A stretch of DNA of 64,000 nt from Mesocentrotus franciscanus. Lineage: Eukaryota > Echinodermata > Echinoidea > Camarodonta > Strongylocentrotidae. The DNA is taken from NCBI GenBank assembly GCA_037976565.1, contig CP137683.1, positions 16,201,699 through 16,265,698 of the forward strand. The letters are read 5' to 3'. Below the pieces are notes generated by a model. It had not been told where the DNA came from. It worked only from the letters and a program-made list of their open reading frames with translations, and ran no database searches. Below are positions 12,937 through 25,341 of this stretch, piece by piece. Made by a program: the position numbers and the translations under genes. Within the stretch, counting starts at the first letter, position 1. Each line of letters begins with the position of its first letter.

Positions 12937-14319
12937 GAACATGAAACTTAAATTGACATATTCTGGTGAGTTGAGTTGACATGTGCCTATGAAGACTGCG
13001 GATGAAATAAAAGTACACACAAATTTCTGTAAGAGAGAAAGAGAGCTTATTCCTAAAGTGAAATGAACGGGGCTATGTGACTTCCAAGGAGGAAATTAAA
13101 ATTCTATCGCTCATGACGGCCATTTTGAATATTTTAAATTGTTAAACATTCAAGAACTTTTGGGGGGCTTTGCCCCCTAGACCCCCAGTAAAGAATCTGC
13201 CCCTGGACCCAATCCGTATATATAGAAGTGGCTCCCAAGATAACCTTTTGTTCGATAAAATTATCCTTAAGAGATAGTGTGTGTTTCATGCAGTTTAAGC
13301 TTCTACCAACCTTAAAATTTAGTAGGCAAGCTTTCGTCCACTCCTGTAATCAAATTATTCACACAATTTCTCCCTGTCTGCTGCCTCGAGGTCACTGGAC
13401 CAAAAATAGATGGCATGAATAGCCAGAGTTCTAATTCAGTGAAGGATTACTCCTTTTCATCTAAGTGGATTCTTTCACCTTTCTTCACTAGAAGTTTCAT
13501 AACTGAAACTGAAATCATTTTTTTTTTCTCTCGATCGTACTTTAATCCTCATTAAATTCATCCTACACTGAATAGGGACTCTGGCTGTTCAATGTTCATT
13601 CATTGTGTATGTTATTGTGGTGTGTACATGTATGTGTGTGTGTGCGTCCGTGCATGTGTACATGTGAGGCTGAGTGAGTTACAGATGATGGGGTGGGATA
13701 AGGATGGGGGAAGGGGTATAATTTGTTTCATATCATAATTTATTTCATTCTTCTTCTTTTTTCGAATAGTATTTATGAATTTTACAAGTACCGGTAATAA
13801 GTTAATTGAATTGTGTTGTTATGATGAAAAGGATTGTATTTTGAATAATTATTTGTATTTTTTTTTATATTGAATGAAATAAAAATTAAAAATACTGAAA
13901 AACAAAAAAGTGATGGAGAGAGAGAATTGATTTTCAACAATTTCCCCTGGGATCAGATATAGACCTAAAACAAGCCTCATTTTGGTCAGTATACAAGTGA
14001 TATTAGTTTCTTATTACATTGTAAGTACTGTGAATTTAAGGAGTAGATTGTCCGAGTCTCAATCAAAATTCAGTAATGTTTGAGTTGGCTTTCCAGCAAT
14101 CAATTGTACATTGTTCTACTTCAGTTGAAGTATACGACTGACCGTAAGAATTTTCGGGTGAAACTGAAAGGCATCCCATGTTTTGTACCTTTTTGCTTTC
14201 ATGGAAATCACAGCTGGACTTCCAAGGAAAAAATTTGAGAACCGCTAAAGATTCAAAATCATTCATGAAATGCTTATTGAACATATATTAGACACCAGAG
14301 AAGGCTGGTTTCTGTTTGG
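12638..14319. other. Intergenic DNA with GA microsatellite
   Basis: A GA-rich tract lies at about 12819-12935. A short repeat fragment with a GGGGGGCTTTGCCCCCTAGA core lies at 13140-13190, and a GT-rich stretch at about 13615-13665. No exon is recognised. Confidence 0.4.
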
Positions 14320-14323
14320 TTAA

Positions 14324-14711
14324 AGGTAAAGACCAGTTTTGGAAACGCCCCTCTCTCAAAAAATGAAATGGAAGCTCTCATTACCAATCATGTGAAAGAA
14401 TATGTTTTGACTAATACGTGATGATACAAATTTTGCCGGGAAACCGCCTACTAATTGATATATTTGGTAAATTATTATATATATTGGGACCAAATAGATA
14501 TCGCGCACGTGGTCGCGTAGTCCCACATACATCTTTCTGTGTACAGTGCTTGTAACTTTACCAAGACTGGGCCAAATTTATTATCATTTGGATGATTCCA
14601 GAACCTTGCAGTACACACCAATACTTATATGCTAGATGATCAAACTTTTCTGATCGATTCCACAACGTTTCTTTCAAAATGCAATCGCATGACCAGAACT
14701 GGTCTTTATCT
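14324..14711. repeat. TTAA MITE family B (AGGTAAAGACCAG ends)
   Basis: The termini AGGTAAAGACCAGTTTTGG and the inverse of CCAGAACTGGTCTTTATCT are flanked by TTAA at 14320-14323 and 14712-14715. The outermost AGGTA resembles family A at 35727 and family C at 31826. Confidence 0.8.
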
Positions 14712-14715
14712 TTAA

Positions 14716-15745
14716 AGGTGCTAAAGGATAACATGCTTAATGCCTTAGTAGGCTTGGCTTATAAGAAAATAGGAAATATTTCATTCCAGTTTTATTTCAT
14801 TTGAAAAATAATATTGGTGTTTGAAAGTTTTGAGCATCAATGGAGGGTGTCTTCTTTTATAACACTATTAAGTATTTCAATAGTATGATGGGGAGCTCTA
14901 TGTCTGGGGCACCTAAAATTAGACAAGAATCGACAAGAATTTTCTTTTACACAATGTATGTCCCCCTAATGCTTACTTTAATATTAATCCTCATAATTTT
15001 AAAGAGTAAGTGTGCCAAAAAAACATTGTAATTTAAGCAAGAACAATGTATTTTCACAAGAGAAGACAGCAGTGTCATTTTGACATAGCAAAAAACAAAG
15101 GTTCCCATGTCAGCACTCAGCACTAATTTTACACACAGTTTAGGATTTTTGACATGAAAAAGAAGCATTATAAGGCTTGTGAATAAAATTAGACTTTTTC
15201 TAAATTGTTTTCATTTTTTTTTACACAAATACGTATCGATATATCAAAGATAACAAATGGGTGTTCCTTATGTGCTTTGCTTTATTAGAACCGTGCAGTT
15301 ACGCGTATGCACAGACAAGGGCGCTGTGCAGACATGGTTATTCTAGCCATAATGCTGCTATGAGTGACTATAGATACTATCCATATCACTAGAATAAAAG
15401 TAAAAAACACAAGATGGCAAAAAAGTGGCATTAATGTTTACAAGCAGATCTACTGATATTCAATTTACTGATGTTAGAAAGTGTTTGAAAAATAAAATCG
15501 GAAATATACTGTCACTTCTGTCATCAGACTTGGTCACCACCCGTGCGAGCACTCAGATCTCCAAAGCCGCTTGATAGATAAAATTAGTCACCAACAACTC
15601 ACTCCTATGTCACAAACATGAAAGAGGTCCTGATTTTTCATGTGATTGATATGGACCAATTTTTGTATTGTCAGTATAAAATGTATTATCAGTTTATAAA
15701 GATTTTATATATGAAATGTAGAATCTATCTAATCTTCTTTTGCAG
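14716..15745. other. 5' flank or first intron of TMEM106
   Basis: The acceptor-like TTCTTTTGCAG at 15735-15745 suggests that the first coding exon is preceded by an intron and at least one 5' untranslated exon that I could not locate. No promoter motif is convincing. Confidence 0.35.
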
Positions 15746-16045
15746 TCGAGAAGAGAAGGTTCTTTTTGACAGAAGTGTACACCTATAGCTAGATGTAGAT
15801 GTCTGCTCCGTTGATTATACAGAAAATGGATTCTGATCCTCCAGCGTATGGCCAACATACCAGTTATGGCACCACGGCACCCGTGACTCCTAAAACTCAA
15901 GCTCCACTCTATAAAGAACCAGTAGTTAAGGGACCACAGAATGGGGAAACGTCAAATGGTTCCGTGCATCCAAACTACACCTATGAGGAGCTGAGTGACA
16001 CGTTTACATGCCCGACCTGTCAGGGCACAGGCAAGATTCCTAGAG
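15746..16045 (+). CDS. TMEM106: TMEM106 coding exon 1 with 5' UTR part
   Basis: The exon probably begins at 15746 after TTGCAG; coding starts at the ATG at 15799. A second in-frame ATG at 15826 would shorten the protein by nine residues. The first ATG is preceded closely by TAG triplets and a weak context, so the start is not fully settled. The exon encodes the cytosolic part up to the CPTCQGTG signature and ends at G|GTATGT inside the Gly/Glu codon (phase 1). Confidence 0.9.
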
Positions 16046-16828
16046 GTATGTATGGCAGGGTTTAACACTAACAGGTGCCTTAAGCCTGTTTTATAAAACT
16101 TATTACCAATAACAAGTTACAATGACTGTTTAAGCTATTGAATTTATTGCATTTGAATGGATGTGAGCAAATTTGTTGTGTGTTATTTTATAAAAGGTTT
16201 TATGAACAGGGCTGTGGTACACATTGGCCCCAAAATGCTTCTAACTTCGAATCCCACCCCCAACAACAACAACAAAAACAAATTATATGCTTTAATTATG
16301 TTTAATACAGGGTCCATCCATATAGAAACCTTTAAAGTGTTTATTGTGGGGAAAAAAAAACAGTGAACAAGTACATGTTACATGTAGAAGATTTATGTCC
16401 TTTTGTCACTCACATTCCTTTCTAGATCATTCCTTTTATTTTCTTGCTTTTTAAAAATAAAGTTAGCAGATAATAGGCTTGACTTCCAATGCCAAACATG
16501 TATTCATGGTCCTCATTGTATAATCTACATAAATTAGGGTCTATAGATCATTTAAGAGTACTTTTTTAGCATTCTCCTTTCTCTCTCTCTCTCTTTTTCA
16601 CTAGAACGTGCAGATGACCTTGTGGCTTTGATTCCATACAGCGATGCAAGATTGAAACCTCGACGAACGTAAGTTATGAGTAATGATCTCCCACTGGCCC
16701 TCCTCTACCGTGTATATACTGTACTCAACATTTTAGATATATTGTACATGTATGCTACCACCTAGTGTTACAGTGACTCCCATTCATCAGTATTGATATT
16801 GAAGAGGCTACCCTGGGTAACCAAGAAA

Positions 16829-16872
<44 letters not shown>

Positions 16873-19800
16873 AGTAGTAAGTAGTAAGTAGTAAGTAGTA
16901 AGTAGTAAGTAGTAAGTAGTAAGTAGTAAGTAGTAAGTAGTAAGTAGTAAGTAGTAAGTAGTAGTAGGTCTTTGTAGACAGGTGGTCACTAAAGCAGGTT
17001 TGACTGTAGTAGTAGTAGTGGTGTATCCCCTGACAGGTTGGCGTGAGTGCACTCTGCAGACCACATTTCTTGATGGATTTCTTTCAAATTTTGTAAGAGA
17101 TGTATCTTGAGGTGCATTCAATCGACACTTTTTCACCCTAGAATCACGGTTTTTAAAACGTGTTTCAAAACTCAAACAAGAAACGCTGAAAAAGATGCAT
17201 TTTGTATTGTGATTCTGCAGAATCACGGTCGCTAAAAATCACTTGAACGCAGCGGAGATCTCAATCATGATTCTATGACGTCATTATCTATTATATTTAT
17301 TATCGCTATCTGTATCATCAGCGTTGATGGAAAATCGCTTGAACGATCTCCCACAGTAACCGTGTTTTGTAATGGCATTTTGATTTGTGATTCATGTGTG
17401 TGATTGTAGCTTTTAAAAATCGCTTGAACGCACCCTTGGTACAAGCTACACATCTTTACTTTTTGGTGATGCTGCCACCTGTGTTCGTCTGTTATAGGGT
17501 CAAAGGTCTTATTGTATCCCCCGGCAGTATGCCGGTGGGGTACTTTGGATTCAGCAGCGTTACGCCGCCGCGTCCGCCGCCGCGTCCGCCGCCGCGTCAT
17601 ATTCTTGTGTGCGCTCTAACTGCCACATTCCTTGACAGATTTTTTACAAATTTTGTATGGAGGTGTATCTTGGTATAATCTACACACCTCTAACTTTTGG
17701 TGATGCTGCCCTCAGTGTTCCGTCTTCTATAGGGTAAAAGGCCATATTTTTGTGGATGGTTTGTGTGCGCTCTATTAGGCCACATTTCTCAAGGGATTTT
17801 GTTCAAAGTTTGAACGAAGGTGTATCTTGGGATAATCTAGAAGCCTATAGATTTTGGTGATGCTGCCTCTAGTGTTCCGTCTTTTATAGGGTCAAAGGTC
17901 ATATTTTGATAGATGTCTTATGTGTACTCTAGTGTGCGTTCTAACTGCATCATTTCTTGACGGATTTCTTTCAAATTTTGTATGGAGGTGTATCTTGGTA
18001 TTATCTACACACCTATAACTTTTGGTGATGCTGCCCCCATTGTTCCGTCTTACTATAGGGTAAAAGCCCATATTTTTGTGGATGGTTTGTGTGCGCTTTA
18101 TAGGCCACATTTCTAAAGGGATTTTGTTCAAATTTTGAACGAAGGTGTATCTTGGTACGATCTACAAGCCTATAGATTTTGCTGATGCTGCCTCCAGTGT
18201 TCCATCTTTTATAGGGTCAAAGGTCATATTTTGATAGATATCTTGTGTGCACTCAAGTGTGTGGTCTAACTACATCATTTCTTGACGGACTTCTTTCAAA
18301 TTTTGTATGGAGGTGTATCTTGTTATAATTTACACACCTATAACTTTTGGTGATGCTGCCCCCTGTGTTCCGTCTGTTATAGGGTCAAAGGTCATATTTT
18401 GGTGGGTGTCTAGTGTGCGCTTTGCAGGTCATATTTCATGATGGATTTCTTTAATTTTGAAAGGATATGTATCTTGGTACAATCTACACATCTACACTTT
18501 TGGGCGATGCTGCCCTCATTGTTCCGTCTTTTATATGGTCAAAGGTCATATGTCTTTTATGTGCTCTAACTGCCACATTTCTTGACGGATTTCTTTCAAA
18601 TGTTATATGGAGGTGTGTCTTAGTACAATGTATTAGTGCGGTATGGTATGTAATCCCGTAGGATTTGTTTGCCAAAATTGATTTTTCTGCTGTTTTGGCT
18701 TCAAAAGGGTCCCAATTGGCCAAAAATGATGGAGTTTGAATTTTCAGACCCCTCCTTCACTTCCTGGGGTCCATTTTGAGCGCCAAAATGGCTTATATAA
18801 AGCGCAATAGGGAGATTCGGTGTCTTCCACCCTAATTTATATATTTTTTCGCCAATTACACTGTGAAGTTGTTTGAGGTACCGTATATAAGGATTCATTT
18901 TCAATGATATTGCATCATAAAACGTGAAAAACAGGGAAATATTACATTGTGCCTTTCTTCTTTCTTTTGGGCTAGAATTTTGAAATAATAAGTGGAAATG
19001 GCATCATTGTGTGTTATTATACAGTGGAATAATTGCGAAACATATCACATGTCATTAACACTGTAATTTTTAGGCTGTTAATATAAAAATCAACCCTATT
19101 TTAGTATTTTATCAAATGAATAACTTACTTAAACACCAGATGGTGCCAAACACCTTCAGATGATAATATAACAAAATTCTCAAATATCAACTTCTAGGCA
19201 CTGTAATTGCATCAGTCAATCAGAAAGTTGACAAATTATATATGTAATATTTTTTCAAATGCAAAATAATACGAAAATGTGCATTTTGTTTTGTTGATAT
19301 GGTCCCCCACGCCCACCCCCGAAAAAAATTTTGTTTCAAAATACTTGTACATAACACAATTTTTATCTCAATCAAAGAAATATTTGGAAAAAAAATTCCA
19401 GTTATAAACAAAACATTAAACAAATCGGGAAAGGGGTAACCACCTACTTCGTGGCTACTATGACAACAGGAAAGGTTCATCAGACTTCCAGTAAAAGTCA
19501 ATCGCTGTCACTATCTGGAGCATCCTCCTTGTCCGGTTTTCACAGTCTCCACCATAGCATTTGCAGAGAGGAGTGCAGGGCAAATCGTTCTTGGAGCAGC
19601 TACATCGTCCCTTGCATCCTGCTTTGCAGCCACATTTGATGAGTTCAAGTACTGCCCGTGGTGCAGGCAGCTAGCGCAAGACACTTGACTGGAAGACATC
19701 CTCGATTCTCTGAATACCATCCATTCTCTTCGATAGGAGAAATCACTGGGTATGATTTATCTCTCATCGTGATGTAATTGGCACGGAGGATGTGAGGTAG

Positions 19801-22800
19801 TAATGCGGCACGAGTTGGAGGTAACATCTCACCTTCCAGGTTCTTTGATCGGAACAGTTCCCATCTGAGCGATGGTAGGGTTGTTGGACCTGATGAACAG
19901 TTAACACGACATATGAAATGCTCTAGTGCCTTCACCTGTGTTGGAAGCTCTCCATTGCTAAGCTCAGTTGGAATGGAACCCTCGCCCAGTTCTTTGAAGC
20001 AGATAATGGCAGGATCATCATCATCAAGCTTTAAGTAGGCATTGATCCATGTCTTCTTGGATATCCCAACAAACTTTCCTCCCCAGTCAGCACCAGAAAA
20101 ATTATGAAGTCCAAGGAGGCCTTGACAGTTTTGATGTCCAATGACTTGAACCCGCTCCAGCACATCTATTTCTCGTTTCTTTGTACCCTTGCCTGTAGAA
20201 AATTGTAGAGAAGTGGGCACTGCATTGTTTCCACAAGATGCTAGATGAATTAAGAGAAGGAGGACATCAGTGTCAGGGGACCAGACAGTAATTTCTCGCA
20301 AGGCACCACTAGCAGTAGAGGCAAGGACTTGATTAGGAATCAGGGTATCAGCCTCTTCATGTGTGTGCGCCTCCTCAAAATCATGTCCCTTGATGAAGGT
20401 ATCATACACAACCACTAGCTTGAAAGGGCTGTCCGTGTTCTGTGAAAAGTTATCAAGCAGCCCCTGACCTAACAGGCACGTCAGCTTTTTCTTTGTTGAC
20501 GATGAAGATAGAAGCTCCTTGATGGACATTATGAGCTTCATTTCTGGGTGTATCTCGTATTCTACTGATGTAGTTGCCCTCTTTTGTCGAGTCTTGTTCT
20601 TCCATATATCGATCAAACACAACTCGACCTTCATCATAGCTAGCCATCATCCCTTCGATGCGCCTGTTGAATGCATTCTGCAGGTCTGACATCTTTTGCA
20701 TGGCAGGTGTCTTTTTCATGCCTTGTAGTACACCCATGACGTCAATTATCAGCACCTTGACAGGAAGATCATGCAAGAGGTTAGGTTGTTGGGCTGTTCC
20801 AGAAGGAACCTGCGTTATCTCATGTTCTATGGTAACCGGAACCTGTTCCTGCATCATTTCAACCTGTGGGGAAGTTAAATGATTATCCTCCACGACGTCA
20901 GGCTGTTTTACAGCATCGGTATGTTCTGCCTTTGCATCTTCAACTGCATGCATCAGACTTGCTTTGTCTGTTGGGATGTACAAAGAACCATCGACAGCAC
21001 AGAGTGACAGAGTGAACGGGAACCACTGACATTTCATATTCACCTATTGTTTCCGCAAGTTTAGGATCTAAGCTTGGGCGGCTGCCTTGAATGATAAGTA
21101 ATCTTCCCAGCAATTCACGTTACTCCCGCAACTTTATGACCTTGTCTCCAACACGCACTTTCCTTTTCTCAATCCAGTTCGAAAAAGATTTCAGCTTCAG
21201 TTTCTTCATTTTGTCCCACACCGAGAGGGTTGATGATGATCAGATACAAACTCCTCAAAGCGCTTCTGGCCCTTTTCTGCAAAGTGGAGAATGTCACTTT
21301 TCGCCTCATTTGACACAAGTGCCGATGAAACCAGACTCTTCAATTGTGTCTTCTCCTTGAAAGGATTGTCTCCGCAGTGCAGCTCGATTAGGTGGGGTAG
21401 TTTCAGAGCATTCTTCTTTGACCTCACTGCAATGTCTCCTGAGAGCTGATGATGCTCCTTCCTCAATGAAGCTCCAGTAGCTTTGAGGAAGTCATTGAGG
21501 TAATGATTTACCAGAGCAGCAAGGTAAGGTGTGGTAGTGACTAGTCGGTCCAGAGCGGCTTCATTTCTTGTGAGTCCAACCATCCCACCATTCCCCTTTA
21601 GTTTCTTGATTTCTTGCTCTAGAGCCTGATCAGTGAAGAGAAGAGAAAAGGGTATCTCTGACTTTGCCACCACAAAGCCTCCAGACTTGAGGGCATTCCA
21701 TGTTTCTGGATCATCCTATTCTAGGGCATTCATTTGAGCGAGATGGACTGGCATCAGGCGAGCATAGTTCAGGATATCATAGTTCAGGAGATCACGAGCA
21801 AAAAAGTACTTGGTGAGGTCTTCTAGTGATGACAAGTAGCCCTCCCAGTCCCCTGATCGACGAGTACCAGGATTGGATTTCTTCATAGATCTCCACCATC
21901 TCTGGGTCACGTCCATGAAGTTTTTCTTTGAGAGTATTGCACTGGATGCGAATGGACCCTTGGAGAGATCCGATAGTATGGCATCAAAACGCAACATCAT
22001 GATTGCAAGGCTTGCAGTAATGTGGAATTCAAGACCACGCTTATAAGCTTTACCGCCAAAGATCCTGCGAAGAGATGCTGAGGTGTACGCACCACATTCG
22101 ATAGCACACGTGTCAAGACCGCTACCATCGATGGTTTTGCCAAGAGCATGTAAGGCAGCGAAAGCAATGTAGAGAGCTCCAGCTATTAAGATCCAGTTGG
22201 TGTTTCCCACCGACTGCTGAATCTTCAACGATCGGGAGTAAAGATCGAGATCTAGCGTCAATGTCTTTCTCTGAGGGCCAACAACAGTCGCAGATATTCC
22301 CTGGGATAATCGAAGAACAGTATAGAGGGTCCCATAATCACTTGGCGATGTCTTGAATAATGGGGCAATCCCCGCTGTGTTTGCAGGCGTGCTAGCGGAA
22401 GATGATTGAGACAACAATAAGGACCTAGTTGCAGGGGGTGGGGTAGGGGTGGGGATGGGTTGTTTGGAGGGTTTATCAACTGAAAGTCTTCAAATTACCT
22501 TTCTCGCTGTTGAGGGATAATCACATTTCTAGAAAACAACTCAAGTTTTGTGAAACCAGTCATTAGATGAATGGCACACCCAATTTTAGGGGGTCCCATG
22601 ATAGGAAACTACCCCAGAGAGGGGGTGAGGGTCGGGAAAATTTGAACCCCATCAATTTCTCATAGCTTGGACCCCAATGAATCCAAAAATGCCAAAAAAA
22701 TCAATTTTGGCACAAAAGTCCTACGGGAGCTGTTTCAGTGACATACCGTACCACACTATATACATCTTTAGTGTTTGGTGATTCTGCCACCTGTGTTCCG

Positions 22801-25309
22801 TCTGTTATAGGGTCAAAGGTCGTATTTTGGTGGCTGTCTTTTGTGCGCTCTGCAGGTCATATTTCATGACGGATTTCTTTCAAATTTTGAAAGGAGATGT
22901 ATCTTGGTACAATCTACACATCTATACTTTTTGGGCGATGCGGCCCTCACTGTTCCGTCTTTTATATGGTCAAAGGTCATATGTCTTTTATGCGCTCTAA
23001 CTGCCACATTTCTTGACGGATTTCTTTCAAATGTTGTATGGAGGTGTGTCTTATGACAATGTACACATTTTTAGTGTTTGGTGATGCTGCTACCTGTGTT
23101 CCGTCTGTTATAGGGTTAAAGGTCGTATTTTGGTGGCTGTCTTTTGTGCGCTCTAACTGCCACATTTCTTAAAAGATATCTTTCAAATTTTCTACAGAGA
23201 TGCATTATACTCTAATCTACACACATATTGTTTTGATGATGCTGCTTTTATCCTAGTCTTGACAATAGTCCGAGCCACTATTGGCAATCTCTACATCATC
23301 CTTTTGTTTCAGGGAGGGGAGAGGGGATCTTTGTCCCTCATTCGACCATTAGGATGACACAAAATTGCTGCCACTGCCGGGGGATACATTCGCATTGCGC
23401 GGCAATACAGATTGCGATATTTCTAGTTTTGGTGGGTGTCTAGTGTACGCTCTGCAGGTCACTTTTGGGCTTTGTGCCCTCATTTTTCGGTCCTTTATTA
23501 ATTATAGGGGCAAAGGTCATAGGTCTTTTATGCGCTCTAACTGCCATATTTCTTTTGTATTTCTTTAGTGTTTGGTGATGCTGCCACCTGTGTTCCGTCT
23601 GTTATAGGGTCAAAGGTCGTTATTTAGGGGATATCTTGTGTCGCTCTGCAGGTCACATTTCTTGACACATTTCTTTCAAATTTTCTATAGAGATGCATTA
23701 TACTCTAATCTACACACATATTGTTTTGGTGATGCTGCTCCTAGTCTTGACAATAGTACGAGCCACTAGTGGCGATCTCTACGTCATTCTTTTGTTTCAG
23801 GGAGGGGAAGAGGGGACCTTTGTCCCTCGATCCTTTGAACATAAGGATGACACAAAAATCGCTGCCAGTGCCGGGGGATACATTCGCATTGTGCGGCAAT
23901 GCAGATTGCAATATTTCTAGTTTATTTATTTGTTGTTGTTGCTAAGCGTTTACCGTGTCATGCATGAACACGTATACAGGCTTTAGTTTGTGCCAGTGAA
24001 TGATTAATATTTCAAAATATTAATAAGTGAATAGTCATATTTTCTGTTGTATCCATTCATTTCTAATGCAGTGTTCGCTACGTGATCCTCTCCATATTCA
24101 TCTGTGCCCTCATAGCAGGCGTCTTGATAGCCTTTCTCTTGCCGAGACCGATATTGTTTGAGCAGAAGGGCAAGGTCGCCACAGTCTTTACCAGCTATAA
24201 CCAATCAGTGCCTACCATGACGTTGGTGCTGGAGGTGAGGGCTATAAGGAAAGTTGAAGGGAAGGTGTAGCCGCCCCCTCCACACTAACCTTTTTTTCTT
24301 ATGCCTTCTCGTTCACTTTCTCTTTCCCCTTCTCCTCCTCCTTCTCCTTCTCCTCCTTTTAATCCTTTTTCATTTTCTTCTTTTCTTCTTCTTTTTCTTC
24401 TTCTTCTCCTTCTTGAACTTCTGCATCTTCTTTTCTTTTCTTCTTTTTCTTCCTCTTCGTTTCTTCTTCTTTTTCTTCCTCTTCTTTTTCTTCCTCTTCT
24501 TTTTCTTCCTCTTCTTTTTCTTCCTCTTCTTTTTCTTCCTCTTCTTTTTCTTCCTCTTCTTTTTCTTCCTCTTCTTTTTCTTCCTCCCTTTTTTCTTCTT
24601 CTTCCTCTTCTTGTTCTTCTTCTAATTTTTTTTTCCTTCTTCTTCTTCTTTTATGTTGTCTTCTTGTCCTTGTTGTTCCCCTTGTTGTTCCTCTTTTTTG
24701 GCTTCTTCTTCCTATTCTTCTTCTTCTTCTCCTTCTTCTCCTTCTCCTTCTTCTCCTTCTCCAGCTATAATAATCAAACACTAATTACTATGACATTGGT
24801 GCTACAGGTGAAGGCTATTAAAGAAGGGTAGAAGGGAACTTTTTCCGCAGGGTTAGTGTGCATTGGGCCCCTTTTTTACTCTATTCACTTGTGATATAGC
24901 CAGGGCCCCAATTAACAATTTTTATCACATGGTTTGTGTGCCTTAGGATCCTTTATAATTTTTTTTTTTTTTATCATGAAGAAATTTGTCCAGATGTATT
25001 ATGCAACATCAAGATTTTGGGGAGTTGTAACTACATATGATAATGAAAGCGTTATTGCAATAATGACTTTAGTGTGCCCATTTAATCAGCAGATCTTGTA
25101 TTTCTATCTTTTCAGAATGAATTTGATATCTACAACAACAATTTTGCATCCCTCGATGGTCAGACCTTGACCATTATAGGCAAATGGAGTGAGCAGGTGA
25201 TTGGTAACAACATTACAATGCTGAATAACAGTATAGGTGGACGTCACAATTATGAGGTAAGGTCTTCTTTTTCTTCTTCTTCTTCTGCTTCTCCTCCTTC
25301 ATCTTCTTC

Positions 25310-25341
<32 letters not shown>

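Noticed and set aside
17265..18723. Open frames inside the satellite array
   Set aside because: They are short, recur with the unit, and the unit length is not consistently a multiple of three.
24462..24590. Regular spaced repeats considered as a CRISPR-like array
   Set aside because: It is a eukaryotic intron with simple 15-base repeats and no unique spacers.
24254..24831. Phe/Leu-rich and Arg/Glu-rich open frames
   Set aside because: They lie in the pyrimidine tract of TMEM106 intron 3 and follow the 15-base repeat period.
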